Assembly: GCF_010093595.1 (NCBI RefSeq)
Contig: NW_022985438.1
Span: 2,538,786-2,602,785 of the forward strand
Length of the DNA: 64,000 nt
Reading direction: 5' to 3'
From: Mytilinidion resinicola
Lineage: Eukaryota; Ascomycota; Dothideomycetes; Mytilinidiales; Mytilinidiaceae
The translations under genes were made by a program, and so were the position numbers. Positions 10,119 through 22,767 of this stretch are shown here, in pieces (position 1 is the stretch's first letter; each line of letters opens with the position of its first letter). The notes under the pieces were generated by a model. That model saw nothing but the letters and a program-made list of their open reading frames with translations. It ran no database searches and was not told the DNA's origin.

Positions 10119-11323
10119 CGGGTTGATTGAGAGACCATTACAGCACAATGAGATGAGACTACCAGATGACAGGCTTGTCACGGTTCTAATGACCTTTGTA
10201 GTCTTGTCATGACTGTCGTAATCTTAATTTCGCTAGGAGTTGTTTCTATCGTGGACTAATTTAAGCTCTCAGCAATGGGGCAAAGGTGACTGTACCCTTT
10301 CCGAGATGTACTAGATTTGATGGGATTGTGGGAGATGGTATCGAGGTCTGGTTGAAGATGTTGTCAACATAGGACAGTATCAAGAAATCTTGTCTCCTAG
10401 CCCGAGCCGAAGCTAAGCCGGTCTTGGCACATAGTCACGTGCATATTATTATGGTATAACAAGCATTTATCTATTAATCCACTTCTAATAGCTGGCGACA
10501 AGGGATGGCTCCATACAAAGGCAGGACAGCTATGCATCTGCTCTAAAAATATCTAGAAAGAATACCACACTGCCCCATCCCGTGCAAAAGATATATCCCG
10601 GCTATGAACCCGCGTCTTGAACACGAAGCCCCACTGGTAAAGTTACTCAACGCAAGCCTGATCGGAAGGGAAAATAGATGATAGGAATCATCCCAACGGG
10701 ACAAACGATAGATTTGAGCCACTTTCCTAGGGAATTGCAGTAAGCTGTGCTCTATATACGCTCTAATAAAGGAAGGGGATCATGTAATCTGCGCGAGTTT
10801 ACATGCGTGCACGGTGGGACGTGGCCGATGCATGCAGACTCCCGGGGAGCACCCTCATGGCACACCCATCAGTTCATCTATCTGAAAACTCGGCGCTTTT
10901 AAATCACAGCGCATATCCACTAAATCAAGATAGGTAAAGTAGGTGAAGCAGGCCTTGCGACCATTCAATTGTTATGTACAGAGAAGTGAAGTCATCCATC
11001 TCCCCTAGTGGAGTTCCATCCGGCCAGCTATCGCGCTTGTCTAATGCAGCGGAGGAAGTAGTATCCTATCAAACCCCATCTCATCTCGCAACAAGAACAG
11101 GAGTTTCGAAGTAAGATGGAAGAAAAATTCACAAATGCTCGCTATGTTATGCTTACAAGTATCCAACACCTGAAAGTCAGGTCAGGGGCTATAAGAACAA
11201 GGAAAGGTCAACTCCGAAGAACGCCGTGCTATGCAGGTGCATTAAGCGGCTAGAAAGTGCCGTTTCTAAACGAAAGATCGAAAAGAGATTTTGGTTCGAG
11301 GTGGAAGAGAACATGCGGACCAC
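10119..11323. other. intergenic, nothing recognised
   Basis: About 1.2 kb between the convergent ends of the coiled-coil and ferric reductase genes. No supported feature. Confidence 0.45.
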
Positions 11324-13330
11324 TCAATACGTAAAAGCTTCCTCGATGAAATCCATATGGCAAGTGTCCACGCGTCTCCGCACCGCAGCCCTCACGTCGT
11401 CCGTGAAAGGCCCGGCACCGCACACAGTCACCGCAACGGCGCCGACTCGCGTCGCGATCTCGCGATCGAGCACGCTTGGGATGGGACACCGGCCCGGATG
11501 CATAGTGATCGTTTCGCTGACGCTGCGGATCTCTTCTGGCCGTCGGGGTTTCGAAACGAAGATCATCATCTTGAAGACCTCTTTTCGCCTCGGCATAGAC
11601 AGGATCTCATCCATCCAAGGCTTGATCCACTCGAGGCACTCGGCGCTGGGGACTGTCCAAACGAGGACGACCTTGCGTGTGGCGACAGTGCCGTCGGCGA
11701 AGCCTTGGAGGAGCTCGCGCACATATTGGACTTGGTGCGTGATACCAACGCCGGCGGCGAAGAGGAGGACAGTGCCGTATGATTTTAGAGAGTCGTGGCC
11801 GCCATAGGGTCCCTCAATAGCGCCCCAGGTAGTGAAGGTGTTGTTCGGGGAGTTGGAGGCTTTCTCGTACATGAGGCGCGTAATGCCTTCTCGAGCGCGG
11901 CAGATGAGCGAGATGCTACGGCTGGAGCGGCGTAAGCTGAAGAGCTCTTCGATTTCCTTTTCCGATGTTGGTAGCTTGTCTTCTATGGGTGACCATTCCT
12001 TGTCTGGTTTACTCCAGGCCACTGAGAAGGGATGGGAGGTCCACCATTGGAGGGCGGGAAGGTATATGTGCACGTGACAGCCAGGCCGTGGAGTCCAAGG
12101 TCGAACCATATCGACGGTAACGCGACACGCTTCACCGTGTAGAGCCTCGATTTGAACGCGAGTGCAGCGACGACGACCCAGGTTGAACCAGACAATCCGA
12201 GCGACACGGAAGAACCATTCCAGACCCAGAAGGGTAAAGACGATCTTGATCCATGGGAGCTGAGGAAGGTGATGAAGGTCTATGTGCACGTAGACTCCGA
12301 TGATTGCTACGATGGCCAGGATGCGATGCGCGGTAAGGAATGTCTCGTAGAAGGAATGCCTAATCGGTGAACAGGCCTGTACGACCATGAACAAAAAGAT
12401 AGCAGTCCCTACCATGCCCCACTGGTAAGATGCGTTCGCCTTCAGTACCTCCCCTACGCCGGCCCAGTTGCCTGCATGGTGTGTGTTGACAAGCCAAGCG
12501 AGAGTGTGGACAAGGGACTCAATAACGACTAGTCTCGCGGCCCATCGATGCAGAAGGTTGAAGTCGTCGTAGCTGACTTTGAGGATCCAGATCAGAGGGT
12601 TGTTACGAAGCGCAAACAGGATAGTCGGAATGAGATTCAGCGCAGCCAAACTCCCACTCCGGCCTCTCAAAGCTGCGATCACGGATGAGGAGTCAGGCCT
12701 GTCCCACGGGAGAACCAAGCAGTATGCGATGTTGCTCAAGAGGTAGACGGCGAGCAGTAGGGTATGGAATCGGCCGGGAAGGGTTCCGTTGGCGACAGTG
12801 GAGGACAGCTGGAACGGACGGTTGTGGCGATGCTTCCATAGTGGCGCCATGAACAGATGCTTCTGCAGCCATGGCCACCACGAGGTGCGGTTCTGTCCCC
12901 AATATGCTTGCTCCTTCTTCCCCATCGCGTTTAGATGTCGCATGTGTGCGCTCCATAGCTTGGCAAGTCGTAGAAGGAGAGCCGCTCCACACAGTGCCAT
13001 GAAACAGACAACAAGAACGTTAGTCCAGAGGTAGTTCCCGGTCTGGTCCACGCCTGACAGGCCGTGCGAGTATTCGAAAGGATCATCGTAGGCCAAGTCG
13101 GGGAGGAGGCCGCGTTTCTCGACGCTCGAAATCGATGCAGTGTCTTGCATATGAGGGGTCGTTCTGTGCTTATGGAGGTAGGAGTGTAGGAGTCCTTGCG
13201 TCGGCATGGCGGCCCGCGCAGGAAGAGTCGTGAATGTCGTCACGCCAGAGAGGTGCAGTGGCGGGTGGTGTTGCTGAATAGTTGACGTTGAGAAATGAGA
13301 CTTGGCAAGATCCAACTGGTGAGAAGGCAC
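11324..13330 (-). CDS. ferric-reductase-like transmembrane oxidoreductase
   Basis: Intronless, 668 aa. An N-terminal outside region is followed by a membrane segment (about 100-122) and a bundle of further helices (about 180-375). Two His pairs, His261/His275 and His335/His349, each 14 residues apart, fit the bis-haem sites of the FRE/NOX family. The cytosolic part has the FAD motif HPFSVAW (about 433), the NADPH-binding Gly motif LFAAGVGI (about 523) and a C-terminal CGAGPFTDD (about 640). Family role: passes electrons from NADPH through FAD and haem across the membrane to reduce ferric or cupric chelates before uptake. Met42 is an alternative start. A NOX role is less likely, since I see no NOX-specific features. 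Confidence 0.9.
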   Translation of the reverse strand: MPSHQLDLAKSHFSTSTIQQHHPPLHLSGVTTFTTLPARAAMPTQGLLHSYLHKHRTTPHMQDTASISSVEKRGLLPDLAYDDPFEYSHGLSGVDQTGNYLWTNVLVVCFMALCGAALLLRLAKLWSAHMRHLNAMGKKEQAYWGQNRTSWWPWLQKHLFMAPLWKHRHNRPFQLSSTVANGTLPGRFHTLLLAVYLLSNIAYCLVLPWDRPDSSSVIAALRGRSGSLAALNLIPTILFALRNNPLIWILKVSYDDFNLLHRWAARLVVIESLVHTLAWLVNTHHAGNWAGVGEVLKANASYQWGMVGTAIFLFMVVQACSPIRHSFYETFLTAHRILAIVAIIGVYVHIDLHHLPQLPWIKIVFTLLGLEWFFRVARIVWFNLGRRRCTRVQIEALHGEACRVTVDMVRPWTPRPGCHVHIYLPALQWWTSHPFSVAWSKPDKEWSPIEDKLPTSEKEIEELFSLRRSSRSISLICRAREGITRLMYEKASNSPNNTFTTWGAIEGPYGGHDSLKSYGTVLLFAAGVGITHQVQYVRELLQGFADGTVATRKVVLVWTVPSAECLEWIKPWMDEILSMPRRKEVFKMMIFVSKPRRPEEIRSVSETITMHPGRCPIPSVLDREIATRVGAVAVTVCGAGPFTDDVRAAVRRRVDTCHMDFIEEAFTY

Positions 13331-15881
13331 TCCTGAGTGCTGGGAGCCTTGGTTGGATTGGGTAGGGTCAAAAATTCGAAGAAAGAGGGTCCAAAAGGAT
13401 CCGCGATATATTTAAACGGACCGGTTGTATTGTCAGGTGTATTGTCATGAATAGTGGTGGTGAATGTGACAAGACAAAGTGACAAAGAGACGAACAATGC
13501 CAAGTCAGCGAGCAGACATGACAATGACTTTGTTCGAGAGTTGAGTTGGTCTCTGCGGGGACCCGAAGAATGCTAGTCTAGGCGTCGCTGTACAATGTTC
13601 AACAGTGTACGAGGTGGACGATGGCGCGGTGTATATTCGAGACCAGCCGAAGGTTGCGCAAGGAGTAGTACCAAGGTAGGTAGTAGAGAATAGCGACCGG
13701 GCAGTTGTCGACGGTGATGTAGACAGCGGTGCAGAAGGAAAGAGTGAAGTCGTCGATTCCGGGCGCAACGAAGGTGAAGTTGGCGTCAGTCAATAGCGAC
13801 ACACGAGAGGTAATAGCGGATAGGTGGAATGAATGGGAGATGGAGTCGTGAAGTATAGGAAAGGAAACACTAGCACAAACGACAGTGGCAGTTTCGAAAC
13901 GAGTGACTGTGAGCGCGGTGGGGAGAGCGAGGAAGACCAGGAGGGAGGTGGTTTTGATGGCCTCACCGACCTCCCGGGACAAGTGGCGCCGCAGCCAATC
14001 AGTGAGGTTTGAGCCGTCTTTCTGCAGGAACAAGCCGCCAGGGCCGTGCAAACAGCGGGATGCCGCCAGCCTATCGACACGAAACCGCCGCCAGCCGGGG
14101 TCCCGGCGGACGCAATCAGCGCCTCCAGAGCCGCCTGCGCAACCCATTTCTCACACCACGCTGCTCGACCCAGGGCAGCATCGCCAGCCACTCGCCCACG
14201 GCGAAACAGCGTCATCAAATTCTCACGCCGCGATGAGCCGACAGCACTCCTGCCCACGTCGCCATCTTCTGTCGTGGCCCGCGCCCAGCGAACAGGCCCG
14301 TTTCAAGATGACGCCCTCGCGGCGCCACGAGAGGCCAACCTCGACGCCAGCTTGGCGAAACAGCCCGAGCCCTCAACGGCCTGAATCGCTATCGATACCA
14401 TCTCCATCGTATCTAGGCCCCAAAGATCCAGGCCTTTGCCAGGAACAGGCCAGGGGACTACTCCTCCTTCTTCAACTCCTGTCTGCCCACCTGCGACACC
14501 TCTCCTCTCCGTCCATCACCACTCGCTCCCTTCTCTCCCCTCTCCCTCCTGCACTGCACTCCAAACCCTCCTGCTCCCTTCACCCACCCGCACGCCTCCA
14601 CGCACCTGAAACCCCTGGCTGAACCCAGCCGGCCAAACTTCCGAGCCTGCAGCGCCCCCTGCAGCGATCCCGCCTGCCAACCCTCACGCTCCCCCTTCAC
14701 CAGCCCGAAACGCACCATGGGGCCGCTCCGCTGCTATGTATTGTGCAGTAGGTAAGAAAGCGTGATGGTAGCATCATCGATAAGGTCTCGACATCTCCGA
14801 GCTCCAAGACGCACCAAGCTGCTTCGCGTGCGGAGCGACGTGTTTGGTGAAGAGAGGACGTTTCACGCAAAACTCGTTGCCAGTCCTGTGGCGCTGGCCA
14901 TCTCCGTTGGCCGTGACGCACGAAGTCGGTGTGCTTATCGTCGGCGCTTCGCTTGTGCGATGGCGGAGATTCTGAGCCAAGTTCTGCGTATTCATCTCGT
15001 TGCAGTTGCTGGGGAGGGCACAGCGGCCCCGAGGTTGCACGGGCAGTTGAGACTCGGCGTGTTGGTTCCTGCACCGGCTGTGTTGGTTGAATCCTACTTT
15101 AAGAAACCTCACTGTACGTCCACAGAGGTCTAGATTTAGATAGAGGCTGTAGACCACCTGCCTAGTTGGCTTGTTAGCGTGGTTAAGCATAAGTCGACGG
15201 ATTTATTGATCCTCCACTCGAGCCGATCGATTTCCTGCTGACCCTGAGATGATCTCCTTATATCCTGTAGAAAAGGAAAAATACAAATTTTGGGCAAAAA
15301 CAACATGCGCTTAGCGGGATTCAAACTGGCAAAACTCGAAGAGGGTACGCTGATAACCGCATCCCTAGGCTGATGAATGGAATACAATGAAGTTCATCAG
15401 ATTACCACTCGGCCAATAGGTTTGGTGTTGTTACAGCGAGCCGCCCTTGGAGTTCTGTGAGCTACTCAGAATTCACTGGTATATAACCTCTGGATCATTG
15501 TTGTGGGTTTTCACAAAACATTTAGCGGTTATTCGCAGGAATGCTCAACGCTCACGAGAGCTTACACGTGCACCATTACGCAGCAGCCCTGGCAGCAATA
15601 GTATGTTAGCCGCCTGTCCCATGTCTCTGAGCCGTATATACAGTTTGTAGATTCGTCAATTTCTACCAAGTGGATAAACCAGACACTCCCTCGTCCCTCA
15701 TGCACATGAAGACCGCACTCAACGGCCACCATACATCGTGAACTATCAGACCTCACACCGACATCATCATGAACACGTCCTAATACCCAAGCCCCACTCA
15801 CAGTGTACAAAACAGCCCACCACCCACATACCTCGCATTGATACCCAGATACTATACGAAAACAACAAGAAACAACGACTT
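13331..15881. other. intergenic, 2.5 kb, partly GC-rich
   Basis: No gene recognised. 13.9-14.7 kb is GC- and Pro/Ser-codon-rich in several frames at once, typical of chance open frames in GC-rich DNA. A degenerate tRNA-like sequence lies at 15305-15418. Confidence 0.45.
15305..15418 (-). other. tRNA-like relic (A-box and B-box)
   Basis: On the minus strand, TTGGCCGAGTGGTAATCTG resembles the D-arm/A-box of Leu or Ser tRNAs, and about 75 bases later CCAGTTTGAATCCCGC resembles the T-arm/B-box. Acceptor ends do not pair and the T-stem has mismatches, so this is not a working tRNA. An 8-bp perfect hairpin (CTGATGAA/TTCATCAG) sits where the anticodon arm would be. It could be a decayed tRNA or a tRNA-derived SINE end. 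Confidence 0.3.
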
Positions 15882-18800
15882 TTAACGCTGCGGCCCATCC
15901 ACCCCACCAAGCTTACTCACCCGATCCGGCCCGTCGCCCGCAAAGTTCATCTGCATGAGCGCTTCACGGGACCACTCTTCATCGCCGCTGCTCGACAAAC
16001 TCGTGCGGTTCGCGACGCGCAGCCCACCTCCCTGGTTCTGCGACGGCAGCGTCCAGCGGTCGCCATCGTCTAGCGAGCCCGTCCTGCCCGGGTCCAGGAA
16101 GGGTTTGTTGCCGTAACTAGGCTGCGGTGGGCCCGTGTCCTCGTGCTGGACGCCTGGTAGAAGCGCGCTGGGGAGAGGAGAGGTGTGGCCGGAGGCGTAT
16201 TGTTGGATCGGAGTGTTATTCTCGTCGAAGACGCCTCTGGCGTCGACAGGCGAGTAGGTGATGCCGCCCTCGCCGGCGATGGTTGGGAACATCTTTCGCG
16301 TCTCCGTCGGTGTCTCGTCGTTAGCGCCATCGCTCTGCGAGCGGAACGAGCCGGCGGCTAGTTCAGGAATGGAGTCTGCGTAGGGACCAGATGGCATTTC
16401 GGAAATGCCAGTTGGTAGCGGGGCATAATTTGAAAGCTGGCTGGATTGCTGGAGTCCTATATTCGACATCTGGGTTGTCATCCCCAAGGTGCTTCCCTTC
16501 AGGCTACCCTTAACGCTTCCAGGGCCGCCGCCGTTTCTAAAGGTGCTCGTGCTGGAACGGCCAGCCATGCCAGGCTCTTCGGTGATCTGGCTGTCTGGGC
16601 CTTCAGGATCACGGATGCTGAACTGTGCGATGGTTCGCATCTTCCTTGTGACCCAGCCCGCGAGGATCTTGCCTCGCTGCTTCTCGCCGAGTCGAGAGCG
16701 GTGGAAGTCTCCTTTGCTGACAAAGGCGACGACGTCGGTCACGAGATGGTGCTCGTTTAGGATGGCGTTGACAATGACAGGCACGACTGAAGCTAGGAAG
16801 CCCTTGCGGAATATTTCCACAACGACTACAATTAAGCCTCCTGCTTGGAAAACAGCGCTACGAATGTTGTTAGCTTGTACTATACGATAGAAGGACGGGA
16901 GGGAAAGAATGACGAGAATTAAACGAGAGGAATGTATGACTGTGCTGTCTTAAAATTCGGGGACGAAGGGGGCTACGCACCAACCGCCTGGAACGACATT
17001 GCGGTGACATTTCTCTACTGAAAGCTCTATGTCACTTGAGAAGTGATTGAGTCCGTTGACTTCGAATGTATCACCGATACTGCCCAATACGAAGAGGATT
17101 TGCATCTCGACTGAAGCACCGCCGGGTCCGATGGGTCTGCTCACGTTGTGTAGGAATCCGAGATCGCCGGTTCGAACATAATGCACGTTAGGATCACCAT
17201 CAACTGTCCGTCCATTGAACCTTTCGGCATCAAGAAGCTCCTTCGATCCGTAGAAGCTGTGTGCGTTGGCTTCAGATTGTACCCAAATCTCGCCATACTC
17301 GCCGACTAGGCACAGGTGGTTCGTTTCGGGATTGACAATGGCGATCTGTGTGCTGACGGGTACCATCCCGGAGTCTTGCACAAGAAGAGAGAAGGGTTCG
17401 TTGTCAGGGTCTACGGGGATAACTAGTCCTCGCCTGAGAGCACTCATATCCAGCCAAAGCTCAATTGGTTCGATGCACATGTACGACCGGGAAGCCACCA
17501 TCGGGTTGAGGACGTGGGAGTAGATTGTGTTGATGGCTGTTCTGTCAAGCCCAGCTTGCGCAAAATGTACACGCACCTTTTGGTCTGGTGCACGTCAACG
17601 TTAGCTAGAGCTACAATGTATAACATATCGTGCAGACTTACAGACATCGACTCTGGGTCGACCATCAGTTGCAATCATCAAGTTCTTGAGCTCCTGAAGA
17701 ACAGTTGCTTTGCCAGCGCCATGAGCCATCGCATGATCCAACATCTGGCTCGTAGCATAGGTGTCCTTGATTTTGTATCTTGCTAGCGTCTGGAACAAAA
17801 TGTTAGGATTTTGTGCGAAGTCTACCGGCGACACAAGGTAGGTCGGCGCAGCTGAATTCTGTTAGTACGTATTCGTGCCTGAAACCTCATGTTACAAACC
17901 TAGGAATATCCCCATGACACATGTGTGTATAAATCCAAGCCCAAGCGTGCTTCTGACGCAGCCAAGAACCGGCCTTGTACTAGTCATTTGACACGTTTCC
18001 TTCTGGACCTTGCAGAGGGCCATAATAGTATCGTGGCCTAATTGAACCGCGATGCGTCTTTGATCAGGGGTCCAATACGTCCAAATCAGTACTGGATATC
18101 CGCTTTGTACCCATGCAGGCCGTATTGTCAACCCTAGATCCCGACATCCACTAGATTGCTTGGGTGGTTTTGCTGTGTTGTAGGTACCTGGAAGGTTGAC
18201 TCTCAGAATCATCGCTGACTGCTTCAAATGTTGAGATACCGTCTTGATCTTCATCAAGTGGTCCACTTCGTTGTTCACAAGTATTGCTTTCACTTTGAAA
18301 TCCGCGATCATGTGCAGCATTGCTGGCGCGTCCTCGTTTAGACGATTCTGGTCGATGGGCGCCATTGGGATAGCAATTGCGCCGAGGCAAAAGCAGGCGT
18401 GGACGGCAAAGACGAAGTCCTCGGAATGCGTGTACATCAGGAGTAGATGATCTCCAGGTTGGACCTTGACCTTGTTTTTCAGGTACATTGCGACTGCAGC
18501 GACCTTAAGATCGAACTTTTTCCAATTCACACCCTTGCCTTCTCTTCCCCGGCCGTCTATCGTGCAGTAGGATAGTTCTTCGGATTGCCGAGAGACTCGC
18601 CATTGCATGAGGTCATGAATGTTTGAAAATTGATTCAGGGGAGTGGATGTCCGATCATCAATCACTACTTCGCGGTAGTCAACACCAGAGTATTGCTTAT
18701 CTTGCATCATCAGCATGCTCTGCCGCGCGCGAGAAGCCATTGGAGACCAGATTCCACCGGATGGGTCGTCGCCAAGCGGGAGGTTCTGCACAGCTCTCTC

Positions 18801-21800
18801 GACTCCAAATTTGACATGAACACAAGGCAGAGAGCCGTTGTCAAATTCTTTGCGACAAAGCATATTTCCAATCTCTCTCCTACCGTTTTTGACTACTCTT
18901 GGGAGTTGGTTGGGTGCAGTAATCATTACGCAATAGACGCGTAGATGATGTTCTTGGTATAACACTTCCATGCACCGTTCGGAGAGAGAGTCCAAAAAGG
19001 GTATGTCTAGCTGTCTGGGAGGGCCGCCTGGGTTCGTTGGGTTCGTCGAAGCGGCCTGAGTTTCAATGAGGATGATGGGAAGGTATTCGCCATTGACGTG
19101 ATTGTCGAAAGCAGAGCTACACGGATTAGTCGCAGCTATCGTTGCAGTCTTGGAACACTCACCAGTCGTAAATCTTAGGGACAGATTTCATGATGCTGAC
19201 TACTAGGTGTTGGACAAAGAAGTAGCGGTGTTCTGCCTCTTGGACACCGTGTTCAACCCACTCCACTCGTTGGCGGATACGATCCTCATATAGACCGAGG
19301 ACAAATATTTTCCCCTCAACAATACATCCAAGAAGACCTGTCCGAAGGAATTCTAGGTCAAGCAGAAGTGGAGTTGGGTTGCCTTCCACGAATCGATATG
19401 GCCGGGCGTGGAAGATGCTTTCTGTATGTTTCGGTAACGCCCAGAACCCTCCAGATAGAGATGGCGAGTCTACCCAGATTTCGCCAATGGTATACGGGCT
19501 GCAAAGCAGGTTGGTCTCTGGATCAACAAGAGCAAGCGTACCATCTGGTATGGGGTAGCCAAATGCGCCGATTCTCATAGTGCCGGGTTCGTTTGCTCGC
19601 TTCCTAGCTTCATCTCCCATCGCTAAGACAATGACTTCATTCATCTTGAGCGCCTCTTTATCAAGTAGAATCTCGGTCAATTCGGTTCGGCTCTTTTTGT
19701 GGTTGGATTTTTTGATATTGCCACCTCCAATGAGACTGCTGTAGCCATTTTGGGCGCCAACGTCCTCTGGTTTCTTCTCCTCAACTTCTTCTTCTGGCTC
19801 TTCCATGCTCAAAGGACACCCCATACGCTCCTCTCCACCCAACCAGTCTCTGACTGATACAATCATGCCTCCATGTTCTGGTAAACACAACATTGGCGCA
19901 ACTAGTTCTCTTGCCCTAGGATTTCGCATAGGACGCAACCACCGATCCGCAAGGATTTCATGGAACTCACAGTCGACGGTCAGGGTATCAATCAAGCAGA
20001 TTTTTACCGACGCGAAGTTTGGCTCGATGCCCTTTTTGAATGACCGTGTAGCCATTGGATCTTGCTGGTAGTTGTATGCCGCGCGCTTAAGCCCGGGGTA
20101 GTCGGCCACCATGATTGTTGTCTTGTACTTCGAAATCAGATGTGCATATAGACCTGGGGTCTCAACAGTTCGTGCTTCAAGCCATAAGGTGGTATGGCCG
20201 CCGTACACCCCGAACAATACCCCTAGTATTAGACCAGCACCCTCACGAGGGTCCAAGTAGCTCAAGATGGTCTCGCCATTTCCGCTCTTCGGGGTCCCGG
20301 CAATGAAATTCCCATTCTTATCCCGTAAACCTGTATGGAAGGTATCGAGGCCCTCTTTTCCTGAGGGTATAGTAGAGATAATGGCACTTATACAAGCCAT
20401 TTGGTGCATGATAGTTCTGTGGCTGAGAACGACACCTCTCAAGTCGCCGGTAGGTGCTCGCGAAAACTCAATGTAAGCGAGGTCGGGTACTTGAAGTGGT
20501 GGTGCTTCGTCGTGCTTCTTTGGATGCCAACTTCCGAACTCATTCGTCTTCCACCATTCTACACCGCTAGGCCATTTTAGGCGGTTTTGGCTGATATCAC
20601 GGTGGAATGCTTTTAGATTATTGTCGGTAGTGAGAGCTAGATGAGCTTGCGTGGTAGTCAGTAAAAGGCTTAGCTTCTGGTAGTCGTCGACGCTATTCAT
20701 CGGGACTGCCACAACCCCAGCAATGAAACAGCCAAGGAGCGCGATGGCGAATTCGATAATCTCCGTATCACGGTAAACCAAAGCTACTCTGTCTCCACGG
20801 TAGAGATTGCTCTTATCCCTGATAACCTTTGCAACTTTCTCAGCACGGCTGTGAACCTTGTCCCAGGTAATTGACGAGACTTCTTTGCCTTTGGGGTCAA
20901 GCAGCCAATACGCGATCTGTTTGGGATTCGTCCTCCCACGGTGGCGTAACACGGCACCAATGTTGTCAAATTTTGACATGGGTACGTTGCCATTGTGGGG
21001 GTCGTACACTGCAAATGGTACGTCGCGAGGCTCCAATGGTAGTTGACACTCGACCGCCATGGCAGAAGGCAACTCGTTCTGTGAAAGCATCGGAGGAGGA
21101 ATTGCAGCGGTAGGTGAGAATGCATCCCCGGAAGAATAGCGATTTGGGCCACCATAGCTGTCCCGATTATCCTGGATTTGTTGTCCCGCAAAATCGGAAA
21201 AGTAACCTTGCTGAGAGTCCAACATGGTGCTTAACCGGCTCGCATCTCCAGGCGAGCCAAAACCCCCGCCCGCTTGGTCATTGTAGCCGGGCTGATTTGC
21301 AGGATTGAATGCATAATCAGGGTTCATCATTGTCCCCTCTCTCGAGTATGTGTATGACTCTGGGGTCTGCGGTCGAGGTAACATAGATTCCCTCCCATAC
21401 GATGGTTGTCTTTGCATCGAGTTATTCCGTACTCCAAGTTGGCGCTCTTGGAAACGTCCTACTTGGCTTGGTGGATACGCGATATATTCGCTTGGTGCGG
21501 TCATAGAGCCCTGCGCCTGCGGAGGGTATGGGGATGTCGATCGAGAGCTATCAATTGATGCTAGGTGGCTTGTGGATTGTGCGTTTAGTGCCGCCAATGA
21601 CGCGGAGCGGGATCCATCGTTTGAGTATCGCTCATCTACAGGACTTTGCATCCGAATCACTGGTTGTTGAAGCTGCGGTGTCTGTCCGGCGCCGAGGTAT
21701 TGGGAGAGGAGAAGTGTCCGCCGTTTCTCGTACCTTTATAACCCGTCGTGTGTCAATGCAAGACTTCCGGGAAGCGGACATGAAGACGAGGAGTGCAACA

Positions 21801-21968
21801 TAGTGCATAGGAAAATTCGAGCGTACCCTTTCTTAGTAATATCCCCTTCCTATTCAGAAATTGGGGTCAGCACTGAGATATAGAGGGGTGCGCAAGGATA
21901 GTACATACCTCTAACTCATGCTCCAGCTCCTGGAGCTTAACCTCGAGCTCCGGATTGGTTTCCGCCAT
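15882..21968 (-). CDS. CPS1: CPS1/DIP2-type double adenylation-domain protein
   Basis: Seven exons: 21968..21909, 21849..21827, 21733..19163, 19116..17900, 17851..17642, 17584..16981 and 16857..15882. Phases agree throughout and give 1886 aa. The N-terminus MAETNPELEVKLQELEHELE..KKGYEKRRTLLLSQYL is a DMAP1-binding domain. Two AMP-binding (FAAL-like) domains follow, about 230-840 and 1000-1720, then a Ser/Pro-rich tail. The usual Gly/Ser/Thr-rich ATP loop is replaced by EFSRAPTGDLRGV (about 448-460) in the first domain and by WTYWTPDQRRIAV in the second, as known in DIP2/CPS1 homologues. In Cochliobolus CPS1 was described as a virulence factor; yeast and animal DIP2 affect diacylglycerol metabolism. 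The intron at 17899 starts GTTTGT. Catalytic activity cannot be assumed. Confidence 0.93.
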
Positions 21969-22767
21969 CGTAACGTGGAGACCTTGGGCAAGATCAGTGC
22001 GAATGAGTGGTGTATGAAGCTCCAGTCGTCTCAGATATGGATCGAGAAGTGCTGGAGATCAGAATACATGTCCACCATGCGCCGGCGCGTGCAGGGGTCG
22101 ATGTTAGCAACGAGTGGAGTGCTGGGTCAGGAAACAGCAAGTGAAGGTTTGGGAGTATCGCGGTGGATGGCTCCGTGGGGTTGGGTTCGCTCCGTCGCGG
22201 TAGGACTCGTGGTTGGAGTTGGTCGCGTCCCACTCACAGAGGAATATGACGTTTGAGGGGATGCCCGTGAGGGACGTGCCGCCGCCACAGCTTGGAATAC
22301 TCGAGCCGCAAGGGTCTCAACGGCCTCCATTCCGTACTCCACGCCCGTTGCTAAGACTTCAAAAAGCCATCGTCTTCGCGATTCGCCTCCTACTTGGCAT
22401 AGCAGGACGCTGCGTCTCGAGCAACCTCCTTCGTCCATCGGCAGCCACAGCCTGACCACGGAGCCATCCGCAAATAGAACACGAAAGATTTCCACCGAGG
22501 CATTTCCGCACAGCTCGACGTGTGGCCTGCCGTATTCTACTGCTCCAATCCTTCATCCAAGGCTGGTGAATGCCTCGGTCCAGCGACTCGTGCGGGCTCC
22601 CATTTCCCACGCCCGAGCAACTATTATACCCTGCTGGCCTTCACGATTAGATGTCAATATGTTCACTCATCTTCTAAAGAGATATTAATACGACAGCTCT
22701 CGCTCTTATTCTATCTTTCCTTGTATAGCTACTTTAGATTGTACCCTTCGTCACGACTGTACTCCAA
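21969..22767. other. shared upstream region of divergent genes
   Basis: 800 bases between the start codons of CPS1 (minus) and the thioesterase gene (plus). Open frames here look random. The CT-rich tract just before 22768 resembles a fungal leader. Confidence 0.45.

Noticed and set aside
13885..14622. 245-codon Pro/Ser/Arg-rich open frame on the plus strand
   Set aside because: Composition follows local GC content; no domain, no conserved-looking start, and competing frames on the other strand.
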